A stretch of 64,000 nt of DNA from Pseudomonadota bacterium (GTDB lineage: Bacteria > Pseudomonadota > Gammaproteobacteria > Steroidobacterales > Steroidobacteraceae). Below the pieces are notes generated by a model. The model searched no databases and was not told the origin of the DNA. It saw nothing but the letters and a program-made list of their open reading frames with translations. A program made the translations under genes and the position numbers. Shown here one piece after another: positions 1-8,132 of this stretch (within the stretch, counting starts at the first letter, position 1; each line of letters begins with the position of its first letter). Location of the stretch: assembly GCA_021792555.1 (NCBI GenBank), contig JAJYUL010000011.1, positions 19,228-83,227 on the forward strand. Direction: 5' to 3'.

Positions 1-3000
1 GGGGAGATCTCGGGCGTGAAGCACATCTACTCCGAGTCGCGCCCGGGGCTCGCGGTGCTCACGGTGCAGTACGAGGTCGGCCAGCCGCGCAACCAGGCGA
101 TCGTGCGTCTGTACAACGCCATCTACTCGCATCGCGACCTGTGGCCGCCGAACGCCGGGATATTGCCGCCGCTCATCAAGCCGATGGGCATCGACGATGT
201 GCCGATCGTCGCGCTGACGCTGTGGACGAGCGACCAGAACCGCGGCTCATACCAGCTCGGCCAGGTGGCCCAGGCGATCGAGACGCAGCTAAAGCGCGTT
301 CCCGGCACCCGCAAGGTGTACACCATCGGGGCGCCGCAGAGCATCGTGCGCGTGCGGCTCGAGCCTGGCCGGCTCGCCGCCTACGGCCTTGCCCCCGGGG
401 ACATCGCCCGCGCCCTGCAGGCGGCCAACATCGTGCGCCAGGCCGGCGATGTGATCGGCTCCGACCGCGTCGAGCCGGTGCAGGCCGGCGTATTCCTCGC
501 CGGCGGCGACGATGTCGCGAACCTGGTCGTCGGTGTGCACGACGGCAAGCCTGTGTACCTCACCGACGTCGCCGACGTGTCGGCCGCGCCCGACGCGCCG
601 CAGTCGTACGTCTGGTTCGGCACCGGGGCCGGCGCGGCCGTGCGTCACCTGCCCAAGGTGAGCTATGCCCCGGCGGTGACCATCGCCATCGCCAAGAAGA
701 CCGGCACCAATGCGAGCACGATCGCCGATGCGGTGATACAGCGCCTGCATGAGCTGCGCGGCACGTACATACCCGCAGGCGTGCACGTCACCGTCACGCG
801 CAACTACGGGCACACCGCCGATGAGAAGGCGATGGAGCTCATCGAGAAGCTCATCGAAGCGACCCTCTCGGTCGTGCTGCTCGTGATGCTCACCATGGGC
901 CGACGCGAGGCGGTGGTGGTCGGCGCCGCGGTGGGTGTCACCCTGATGGCGACGCTGTTCGCCTCGTGGGCGTGGGGCTTCACCATCAACCGGGTGTCGC
1001 TGTTCGCGCTGATCTTCTCCATCGGCATCCTTGTCGACGATGCGATCGTGGTGGTGGAGAACGTCCACCGCCACATGCGTCTCGGCGGGGGCACGCTGAG
1101 CGATCTGATTCCGGTGGCCGTCGATGAGGTGGGAGGTCCGACCATTCTGGCCACCTTCACGGTCATCGCGGCACTGATGCCCATGGCCTTCGTCGGCGGC
1201 ATGATGGGGCCGTACATGAGCCCCATCCCGATCAACGCCAGTTCCGGCATGCTGATCTCGCTCGGGGTGGCGCTGATGTTCACCCCGTGGCTGTGCCGCA
1301 AGCTGCTCGGCAAGAGTCACATCGATCCCACCGAGCACCGCCAGCAGCTGCCGCTCCTGCCGCTCTTTCAGCGTCTGGTCGGACCCTTCCTTGCCGGCCC
1401 CGAGGGGCGCCGCCGCCGCCGCTGGCTGTACGGCGGCATCGGTGCGGCGATCCTCGTGGCCGTGAGTCTGGTGGTCACCGAGGCGGTGGTGCTGAAGATG
1501 CTGCCCTTCGACAACCGCTCCGAGTTCCAGGTAGTGGTCAACATGCCGGTGGGCACGACGGTCGAGTCCACCGCGCACGTGCTCGATGCGCTCGCCCAGG
1601 TCGTCGCGCGGATGCCCGAGGTCAGCGATTATCAGGTTTACGCGGGAACTGCGGGCCCGGTGAACTTCAACGGCCTGGTGCGTCAGTATTATCTGCGCAG
1701 CGGTCCGCGCCTCGGCGAGATCGACGTGCAGCTCGTGCCGAAGAGCGCGCGCAGTCTGCAGAGCCACGCCATCGCGATGGCGGTGCGCAAGAAGCTCGCG
1801 CGGGTGGCGCGCCGCTACGGCGCGGCGATCTCCGTGGTGGAGATCCCGCCCGGTCCGCCGGTGCAGGCGCCCATCGTGGCCGAGATCTACGGGCCGAGCT
1901 ACGCCGAGCAGCGTCAGATCGCCCTCGCCGTGCACAAGGACTTCGAGGATACCGCCGGCATCGTGGACATCGACGATTCGGTCGATGCGCCCGCGCCGCG
2001 TCTGCTCCTTGAGGTCGAGCGGCAGAAGGCGGCGCTGCTCGGGGTCTCGCAGGAGCAGATCGCGCGTACGCTGTCGCTGGCGCTCTCCGGGTACGACGCC
2101 ACCTATGTGCACATCGGCCGGGAGCGCAAGCCGATTCCGGTGCGGCTCGAACTCTCGCCGGCTGATCAGGCGCGCATCTCGAAGGTGCTGGCGCTGCGCG
2201 TGCGCGCCGCGAGCGGCGCGCTGGTGCCGCTCGCGGCGCTGGTGCGGGTCGAGCACAAGACCTGGGAGCAGCCGATCTTCCATCGCGACCTGCTGCCCGT
2301 CACCTATGTGACGGGGGACATGGCCGGGCGGATCGACAGCCCCCTCTACGGAATGTTCGAGATCGCCGCGAAGCTGCGCCGCCATCCGCCCGCCGGGATG
2401 CATGTCGTGCAGCACTTCGTCAGCCCGCCTTCCAATCCCAACGAGTTCGCGATCAAGTGGGGCGGGGAGTGGCAGGTCACGTACGACACGTTCCGCGACA
2501 TGGGCATCGCCTATTCGGTGGGGCTCGCGCTGATATACCTGCTCATCGTGGCGCAGTTCGGCTCGTACTTCGTGCCGCTCATCATCATGGCGCCGATTCC
2601 GCTCACCGTCATCGGCGTGCTGCCGGGGCATGCGCTCTTCGGGGCGCAGTTCACCGCGACATCGATGATCGGCATGATCGCGCTCGCCGGCATCATCGTG
2701 CGCAATTCGATTCTGCTGGTCGATTTCATCGACGGGGCGGTGCGCTCGGGCTTCTCGCTCGAGGAAGCGGTGGTGCGCGCCGGGGCGACCCGCGCCAAGC
2801 CGATCGCGCTCACGGCCGTGGCGGCCATGCTCGGGGCGGTGTTCATCCTGTCCGACCCGATCTTCAACGGCCTGGCGATATCGCTGCTGTTCGGGGTCTT
2901 CGTCTCGACGCTGCTGACGCTGGTGGTGATCCCGGTGCTGTATTACGCCTATCTGAAGCGGCGGGAGGCGCGCGCGGCGCGCGCAAGCGCGGAGGGCGCC

Positions 3001-3009
3001 CATGAGTGA
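1..3009 (+). CDS. RND-family efflux pump permease (5' end outside window)
   Basis: This is the inner-membrane, proton-driven subunit of a tripartite efflux system. The frame is open from base 1, so the true start lies upstream and about 1,000 residues are visible. The visible part covers the periplasmic porter domain, a first hydrophobic block after about residue 280, a second porter domain and a C-terminal hydrophobic block. The TM4 motif VDDAIVVVENV carries the two Asp residues that relay protons in AcrB-type pumps. In the later TM motif GIIVRNSILLVDF an Arg stands where AcrB has Lys, which is common in other RND branches. The sulfide:quinone oxidoreductase and TolC-like genes follow closely on the same strand, so it is probably the pump of that operon. 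The substrate cannot be read from the sequence. Confidence 0.9.
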   Translation, partial: GEISGVKHIYSESRPGLAVLTVQYEVGQPRNQAIVRLYNAIYSHRDLWPPNAGILPPLIKPMGIDDVPIVALTLWTSDQNRGSYQLGQVAQAIETQLKRVPGTRKVYTIGAPQSIVRVRLEPGRLAAYGLAPGDIARALQAANIVRQAGDVIGSDRVEPVQAGVFLAGGDDVANLVVGVHDGKPVYLTDVADVSAAPDAPQSYVWFGTGAGAAVRHLPKVSYAPAVTIAIAKKTGTNASTIADAVIQRLHELRGTYIPAGVHVTVTRNYGHTADEKAMELIEKLIEATLSVVLLVMLTMGRREAVVVGAAVGVTLMATLFASWAWGFTINRVSLFALIFSIGILVDDAIVVVENVHRHMRLGGGTLSDLIPVAVDEVGGPTILATFTVIAALMPMAFVGGMMGPYMSPIPINASSGMLISLGVALMFTPWLCRKLLGKSHIDPTEHRQQLPLLPLFQRLVGPFLAGPEGRRRRRWLYGGIGAAILVAVSLVVTEAVVLKMLPFDNRSEFQVVVNMPVGTTVESTAHVLDALAQVVARMPEVSDYQVYAGTAGPVNFNGLVRQYYLRSGPRLGEIDVQLVPKSARSLQSHAIAMAVRKKLARVARRYGAAISVVEIPPGPPVQAPIVAEIYGPSYAEQRQIALAVHKDFEDTAGIVDIDDSVDAPAPRLLLEVERQKAALLGVSQEQIARTLSLALSGYDATYVHIGRERKPIPVRLELSPADQARISKVLALRVRAASGALVPLAALVRVEHKTWEQPIFHRDLLPVTYVTGDMAGRIDSPLYGMFEIAAKLRRHPPAGMHVVQHFVSPPSNPNEFAIKWGGEWQVTYDTFRDMGIAYSVGLALIYLLIVAQFGSYFVPLIIMAPIPLTVIGVLPGHALFGAQFTATSMIGMIALAGIIVRNSILLVDFIDGAVRSGFSLEEAVVRAGATRAKPIALTAVAAMLGAVFILSDPIFNGLAISLLFGVFVSTLLTLVVIPVLYYAYLKRREARAARASAEGAHE

Positions 3010-3075
3010 CGGGTGCCGTTTTGCGCCGGTTCGGCGAGTCACTCGCCTCGGAGAGTCTCTCCATTGGGGGTTGTC

Positions 3076-4356
3076 ATGGCACACATAGCCATCATCGGAG
3101 CCGGTCTCGGCGGAGTGCCGTGCGCGTACGGCATGCGCAAGCGCCTCGGCAGGGCGCATCGCGTCACGCTCATCGGTTCCTCGCCTTACTTCGAGTTCAC
3201 CCCGTCGAACCCCTGGGTGGCGGTCGGCTGGCGCGATCAGACTCAGACCCGCGTGGCCATGCGCGAGCCGCTCGCGGCCCACGGGATCGACTGGATCGAA
3301 CAGCCGGTCCGGACGATCGACGCCGAGCACCGGGTGCTCACGCTGAACGACGGCAGCACGGTCGATTACGATTACCTGGTGATCACGACCGGCCCGAAGC
3401 TCGCCTTCGAGGAGGTGCCGGGGCTCGGGCCGGACGGGCATACCGAGTCGATCTGCACGCAGGCGCACGCGGTGCGCGCCTGGGAGAACTACCAGAAGTT
3501 CCTGCGCGAGCCCGGGCCGGTGGTCATCGGAGCGGCGGCCGGCGCGAGCTGCTTCGGCCCGGCCTACGAGTTCGCGATGATCGTCGATGCGGATCTGCGC
3601 CGGCGCAAGCTGCGCGACCGGGTGCCGATCACCTTCGTCACCAGCGAGCCGTACATCGGCCACATGGGCTTGGGCGGCGTCGGGGACAGCAAGGGCCTGA
3701 TGGAGGCGGAGCTGCGCCAGCGGCACATCAAGTGGATCACCAACGCGAAGGTCAGCTCGGTGGCCGAGGGTGCGATGAGCGTCATCGAGCACGGTGAGGA
3801 CGGCAAACCGAAGCAAGAGCATCAGCTCGGCTTCCGCTTCGCCATGGTGCTGCCGGCGTTCAAGGGCGTCGAGGCGGTCGCGGCCGTGCCAGGGCTGTGC
3901 AACCCGCGCGGGTTCGTGCTGATCGACGAGTTCCAGCGCTCGACGAAGTACCGCAACATCTTCTCCGCCGGCGTGTGCGTGGCGATTGCGCCGGTGGAGC
4001 CGACCCCGGTGCCGACCGGCGCGCCGAAGACCGGCTACATGATCGAGTCGATGGTCTCGGCGATCTGCGAGAACATCGCCGCGGACCTGGAGGGCCGGCC
4101 GGCCGAGGCGCGCGCCACCTGGAACGCGGTGTGCCTGGCGGATTTCGGCGACACCGGCGCGGCGTTCGTCGCGCTGCCGCAGATCCCGCCGCGCAACGTA
4201 ACCTGGACCAAGGTGGGCAAGTGGGTGCACCTTGGCAAGATTGCGTTCGAGAAGTACTTCCTGCGCAAGGTGCGCACCGGCTCGATCACGCCGGTCTACG
4301 AGCGCTATGTGCTGAAAGTCCTCGGCATCACCTCGTTGAAGGGCACCGAGTCATGA
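3076..4356 (+). CDS. sqr: Sulfide:quinone oxidoreductase-type flavoprotein
   Basis: This FAD enzyme of the membrane surface would oxidise sulfide to sulfane sulfur and pass electrons to quinone. The product has 426 residues. It begins with the dinucleotide-binding motif GAGLGG near residue 8. Three cysteines sit where the Acidithiobacillus-type enzyme has its functional cysteines: C127 (ESICTQ), C159 (GASCFGP) and C353 (WNAVCLAD). The C-terminal block with PVPTGAPKTGYMIESM is typical of this SQR type. The ATG at 3076 was chosen because it follows GGGGGTTG and starts directly at the FAD motif; an upstream in-frame start at 3013 would add an unrelated stretch. The stop overlaps the start of the TolC-like gene (ATGA), implying translational coupling. 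A related flavocytochrome-type oxidoreductase is the main alternative. Confidence 0.85.
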   Translation: MAHIAIIGAGLGGVPCAYGMRKRLGRAHRVTLIGSSPYFEFTPSNPWVAVGWRDQTQTRVAMREPLAAHGIDWIEQPVRTIDAEHRVLTLNDGSTVDYDYLVITTGPKLAFEEVPGLGPDGHTESICTQAHAVRAWENYQKFLREPGPVVIGAAAGASCFGPAYEFAMIVDADLRRRKLRDRVPITFVTSEPYIGHMGLGGVGDSKGLMEAELRQRHIKWITNAKVSSVAEGAMSVIEHGEDGKPKQEHQLGFRFAMVLPAFKGVEAVAAVPGLCNPRGFVLIDEFQRSTKYRNIFSAGVCVAIAPVEPTPVPTGAPKTGYMIESMVSAICENIAADLEGRPAEARATWNAVCLADFGDTGAAFVALPQIPPRNVTWTKVGKWVHLGKIAFEKYFLRKVRTGSITPVYERYVLKVLGITSLKGTES

Positions 4357-5657
4357 GGCAGCGCAGCCGGATGCCGGTGGCGGCGATGCTGCTCGCCGCT
4401 AGCGCGGCGCTCGCCCTGCAGGCGCACGCCGAGACGCTCGAGGAGGCCTGGCGGCTCGCTGCGGCGCGCAATCAAACGCTGGCCGCCGCAGCTGCCGAAG
4501 TGCAGGCGGCGCGCGCGGGTGAGCGGGCCGCGCGCGATCGGCGCTGGCCGAGCATCGAGGCCGAGGCGAGCTATACGCATCTCGGCCAGGCGCCGGAACT
4601 CGACGTGGTCACGCCGACGCTCGCATTCCGCTCCGGGCCGATCTTCAAGGACAATCAGTACGTCAGCGGCACCGTGCAGATGCGCGTGCCGCTGTACACG
4701 GGCGGTGCGATACGCGCCGGCATTGCAGCGGCGCGCGCGGGTCTGACCGGTGCATCCGCCGAACGGACCGCCACCGCCGCTGATGTGAAGCTCGCCGTCG
4801 CGCAGGCGTACGTGACCGTGCTGCGCGCCCAGCGCCAGCTGCGCGTCGCGCAGGCAAGCGTAACCAGTCTTGCGGCGCATCTGCGCGACGTCGAGGCGAT
4901 GTTTCACCGGCAGATGGTCGCCAAGAGCGACCTGCTCGCCGCCGAGGTCGCGCTTGCCAACGCACGCTCGAGCAAGGTGAGCGCGCAGGATGCCGTCGAG
5001 GTCGCGCAGGAGGAATACAACCGGCTGCTCGGCGAGCCGCTCAGCCGCGTGCCGCATCTCGATCCGGTCCTGCCGACGTTTTCCGTGGACGCTCTGCCGC
5101 TGAAGGAGCTCGTGCAGCGCGCGCTCGCGAGCCGTCCTGAGCTGCGCGCACTTGCCGCGCGCGCGGGCGCACTGGCGGATCGGGCGCGGGCGGCGGGCGC
5201 CAGCCGCCTGCCGCACATCGCGGCCATGGGCGGCTATACGCATTTCGACAACCAGATCCTCAACCGCGAGAATTTCTCCTCCGTGGGCGTCGGCTTCACA
5301 TGGAAGCTGTTCGACGGCGGCGCGGCGGCCAACGAGGCCGACGCGCTGCGCGCGCGCAGCCGCGCCGACCGGAGGCGGCTCGCCGATCTGCGCTCGCGCA
5401 TCGAGCTCGAGGTGCAGGCGGACTGGCTCGCGCTCGGGGCGGCGCGCGAGCGCGTGAGCGCCTCGCGCGCTGCAACCGCCCAGGCCGCGGAGAACCTGCG
5501 CATCTCGCGTGAGCTCTACGGAGTGGGACTGGCCTCGAACACCCAGGTGCTCTCGGCGGTGACGCTGCGCACCCAGGCCGAGGAGAATTACAACAACGCG
5601 GTGCTCGATGCCGCGCTCGATCAGCTGCGCCTCGCCTACGCGGTCGGCGCCCTGTGA
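4353..5657 (+). CDS. TolC-family outer membrane efflux protein
   Basis: This is an outer membrane channel of the TolC family, 434 residues long. An N-terminal signal peptide (hydrophobic stretch ending AHA near residue 25) is followed by two similar halves rich in Ala, Arg and Glu that would form the long alpha-helical barrel; the repeated ETLEEAWRLA/AAARN pattern is typical. The ATG overlaps the stop codon of the preceding flavoprotein by four bases. Together with the RND gene upstream it would complete the inner and outer parts of a tripartite pump; a periplasmic adaptor gene is expected left of the window. The end is convergent with the potassium channel gene, with only 13 bp between the stops. 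Confidence 0.88.
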   Translation: MRQRSRMPVAAMLLAASAALALQAHAETLEEAWRLAAARNQTLAAAAAEVQAARAGERAARDRRWPSIEAEASYTHLGQAPELDVVTPTLAFRSGPIFKDNQYVSGTVQMRVPLYTGGAIRAGIAAARAGLTGASAERTATAADVKLAVAQAYVTVLRAQRQLRVAQASVTSLAAHLRDVEAMFHRQMVAKSDLLAAEVALANARSSKVSAQDAVEVAQEEYNRLLGEPLSRVPHLDPVLPTFSVDALPLKELVQRALASRPELRALAARAGALADRARAAGASRLPHIAAMGGYTHFDNQILNRENFSSVGVGFTWKLFDGGAAANEADALRARSRADRRRLADLRSRIELEVQADWLALGAARERVSASRAATAQAAENLRISRELYGVGLASNTQVLSAVTLRTQAEENYNNAVLDAALDQLRLAYAVGAL

Positions 5658-5670
5658 GCGCGCAGCGCGC

Positions 5671-6894
5671 CTAGCCGAGCTTCAGCAGCTGGGCGATCAG
5701 CGCATCGGTCTGGATCGGCTCGCCGCTCAAGGCCATGGCGAGCAGCTCGCCGCCGAGCAGCGGCAGCGTGAGCAGCACATCGGGCCGTGTGCGGGCGATG
5801 CGCCCGGTGTTGCGTGTGTCGCTGACGGCCGCGACGGTGCGCAGCTCGGGATTCATCTCCTTGGCGGCGAGCACCACGAATGCGTTGTAGGAATCGTCCT
5901 CGCTGAGGGCGAGCACCGCGCGCGCCTTGGCGATATCGGCCTTGCGCAGAATCTCGGTGTCGCTGCCGTCGCCCACGATCACATCCTCGGTGTGCTCCTC
6001 GCCCTCCGGCGGCTTTTCCGCGACGATGCTGGTGACGAGCAGGCCACGGGCCACCAGGGCCCGCGCCGTGTCTTGAGCGAGCGGGCCGTCGCCCACCACG
6101 ATGACATGGGACACGCGTTTCATCTTGCCTATTCTCCGCGGCTGCAGCAGGTTCATCAGCCGCTTGTCGATCAAAGGGCCTGCGATGGCCGGCAGGGCGG
6201 TGGCGAACACGCCGAGGCCGAGCATGATGAGCGAGATCGTGAACACCCGGGCGTCGCTCGCGACGGGCGTGATATCGCCGTAGCCGACCGTCGACATGGT
6301 CTCTACCGCGAAGTACGTGGCGTTGGTGAGATTGGTGATGTGCGGCTGGAAGCCGCTGCCGAGGACCAGCGCCCCGAACGTGCCGTAGCCGAGGGTCAGC
6401 AGCAGGCCGGTGAGCGCGTACAGCGTCGCGGTGGCGAGGCTTGCGCGCGTGAAGGCGCCGCGCGCGGCAAGCAGCAGCAGCAGCTGCAGGATGCTGAACC
6501 CCTGCAGCAGCCGCGAGGCGCTCGAGAGCGGCGAGAACTCCAGTGCCACCATGGCGAGGGTGAGCAGGAACGCCAGAAGCCACGCGAGGCGCGAGCGCCA
6601 GAGCATGCCGAAGGCCACCAGCACGAGCAGCACGCCGATGCCGATGTGCGAGGCGGCACCGAGCTGCAGCACGCTGACGCCGCCGGCCAGGGTGCTGATC
6701 GGCGGAGTGGCGAGCTCGTGCAGCAGCGGACGCAGCGAGCCGGAGGCGAGCAGGATGTGCAGCAGGCCCTGCGCGCCGACCAGGACTGCGAGCGGCACCT
6801 GCGGAAACCACGCGCGCGTATGCAGCAGACGGGTCATGCGCTGCCATTCCTTGCGCAGCCAGGTGCGCTCGGCGGCGAACCATTCGCGTTTCAT
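5671..6894 (-). CDS. kch: Kch-type potassium channel with RCK/TrkA-N domain
   Basis: This is an inner-membrane potassium channel of 407 residues, similar in length and layout to E. coli Kch (417). Several hydrophobic segments lie between residues 30 and 230. The selectivity filter TVGYGD is at residues 202-207, within the Kch-like context ETMSTVGYGDITPV. After the last membrane helix comes a cytosolic Rossmann-type RCK domain with HVIVVGDGPLAQDTARAL near residue 265, where a nucleotide or ion ligand would bind. It is divergent from the TauE-type gene across 290 bp and convergent with the TolC-like gene. The six-helix layout without an obvious Arg-rich S4 suggests gating by the RCK domain rather than by voltage, which is inference. 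Confidence 0.85.
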   Translation of the reverse strand: MKREWFAAERTWLRKEWQRMTRLLHTRAWFPQVPLAVLVGAQGLLHILLASGSLRPLLHELATPPISTLAGGVSVLQLGAASHIGIGVLLVLVAFGMLWRSRLAWLLAFLLTLAMVALEFSPLSSASRLLQGFSILQLLLLLAARGAFTRASLATATLYALTGLLLTLGYGTFGALVLGSGFQPHITNLTNATYFAVETMSTVGYGDITPVASDARVFTISLIMLGLGVFATALPAIAGPLIDKRLMNLLQPRRIGKMKRVSHVIVVGDGPLAQDTARALVARGLLVTSIVAEKPPEGEEHTEDVIVGDGSDTEILRKADIAKARAVLALSEDDSYNAFVVLAAKEMNPELRTVAAVSDTRNTGRIARTRPDVLLTLPLLGGELLAMALSGEPIQTDALIAQLLKLG

Positions 6895-7184
6895 GCGTTG
6901 CTCCGTCGCACGATCCGCACCGCTTCAGCAGCCGCTCTCGCCCGCCATATCGGGGGGCTCGCGCCGCGGGCACTCTTGCCGGCGCTGCGCGTCAGCTCCC
7001 GCACTCGCCAGACAGCGAGATACATCTGTTGGCACGTTCATTCTCCCGAAGTTTGCGCGGATGCTATGCTCGGCCGGTTGCACCCCTTTACTCGCCAACA
7101 CTATAGCAGGATCCGCGCGCCCGGGACGTCCGCCGCGGCGTGCCGCGGGCGATTCGATGTGCTGTTCGTGCAGGGCGGTCTCGC
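6895..7184. other. Divergent intergenic region between kch and the TauE-type gene
   Basis: This 290-bp stretch separates two divergent genes and must hold both promoters. It contains short A/T-richer patches around 7015-7110, including TATGCT near 7066, but no convincing pair of promoter boxes could be picked by eye. No gene, repeat or strong hairpin was seen. Confidence 0.4.
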
Positions 7185-7973
7185 ATGACCTGGCCGCTTG
7201 CGCTGTTCGCGGTGTTGGGCGGCGCGGTCGCGGGGCTGTCGCTCGGGCTGCTCGGGGTCGGCAGTTCCATTCTGGTCGTGCCGCTGCTCGTTTACGGGAT
7301 GCACGTTTCCCCTCATCTGGCGATCGGCACCTCCACGGTGGCTGCGACGGCCAGCGCGCTGTGGAGCCTGAGCGCGCATGCGCGCGCCGGCACGGTGCGC
7401 TGGCGGTACGGCGTAACGTATGCGCTCGCGAGTGTGCTCGGCGCGGTAAGCGGCGCCCACCTGGGCAAGGCGACCGACAGCCGCATCCTGCTGGCGCTGC
7501 TCGGCCTGCTGATGATGGCGGTGGCCGGGCTGATGCTTCGCGGCTCGTGGCGCGCGCGTCCGGCGCAGCACGCCGCCGAACGGCGCGAGCGCAGCTGGGT
7601 GCTGCCGGTGCTCGCGGCGACGGGCTTCGGCATCGGTTCGCTGGCGGGCCTGGTCGGTGTCGGCGGCGGCTTTCTCACCGTGCCGGCGCTGATGTTCACC
7701 ACCGGCATGCCGCTGCTGAACGCGGTGGGCTCCTCGCTGGTGTCGGTCGCGGCGGTGTCGGCCACCACGGCGGCAAGCTACGCCAGCTCGCAGCTGGTCG
7801 AGTGGCCCATCTCGGTACTGCTGATGATCGGCGGGGTGCTCGGCGGTTATGTGGGGGTGAAGCTCGCCGGCGTGCTCGCGGCGCGCAAGCGCGCCCTCAC
7901 CATTCTCTTCAGCGTCGTGGTGGCCTTCGCCGGACTCTACATGGTGCTGCACGGGTTCGCGAGCCTGCGCTGA
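7185..7973 (+). CDS. TauE/SafE-family (DUF81) sulfite exporter-like membrane protein
   Basis: This is a 262-residue inner-membrane protein with about seven to eight hydrophobic segments in two internal halves. Each half carries the family's glycine-rich signature: GLLGVGSSILVVPLL near residue 22 and GLVGVGGGFLTVPAL near residue 155. TauE/SafE proteins are linked to export of sulfite, sulfoacetate or other sulfur-containing anions. The ATG at 7185 is preferred over upstream in-frame codons because it starts right at the first membrane helix. Its nearness to the SQR-type operon is consistent with, but does not prove, a role in handling oxidised sulfur. Confidence 0.85.
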   Translation: MTWPLALFAVLGGAVAGLSLGLLGVGSSILVVPLLVYGMHVSPHLAIGTSTVAATASALWSLSAHARAGTVRWRYGVTYALASVLGAVSGAHLGKATDSRILLALLGLLMMAVAGLMLRGSWRARPAQHAAERRERSWVLPVLAATGFGIGSLAGLVGVGGGFLTVPALMFTTGMPLLNAVGSSLVSVAAVSATTAASYASSQLVEWPISVLLMIGGVLGGYVGVKLAGVLAARKRALTILFSVVVAFAGLYMVLHGFASLR

Positions 7974-8132
7974 GGGCCGCCGAGCGTGCGACGGAGCGCT
8001 GCGCCGCCGCGGCCGGCATGCCGCGCGGCCGCTGGCGGCGCTGGTGCGTCTCCGGTACAGTCCTGCGCTTTCGGCCAATGCCGCGCGCCGGTACGGATCG
8101 CCTGCCCCGGGGCGCGAAAGCGAGGTTGCGCG

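Noticed and set aside
289..4230. A 1,313-codon open frame on the minus strand
   Set aside because: It is the mirror of the RND and SQR genes in high-GC DNA, Arg/His-rich and without any domain.
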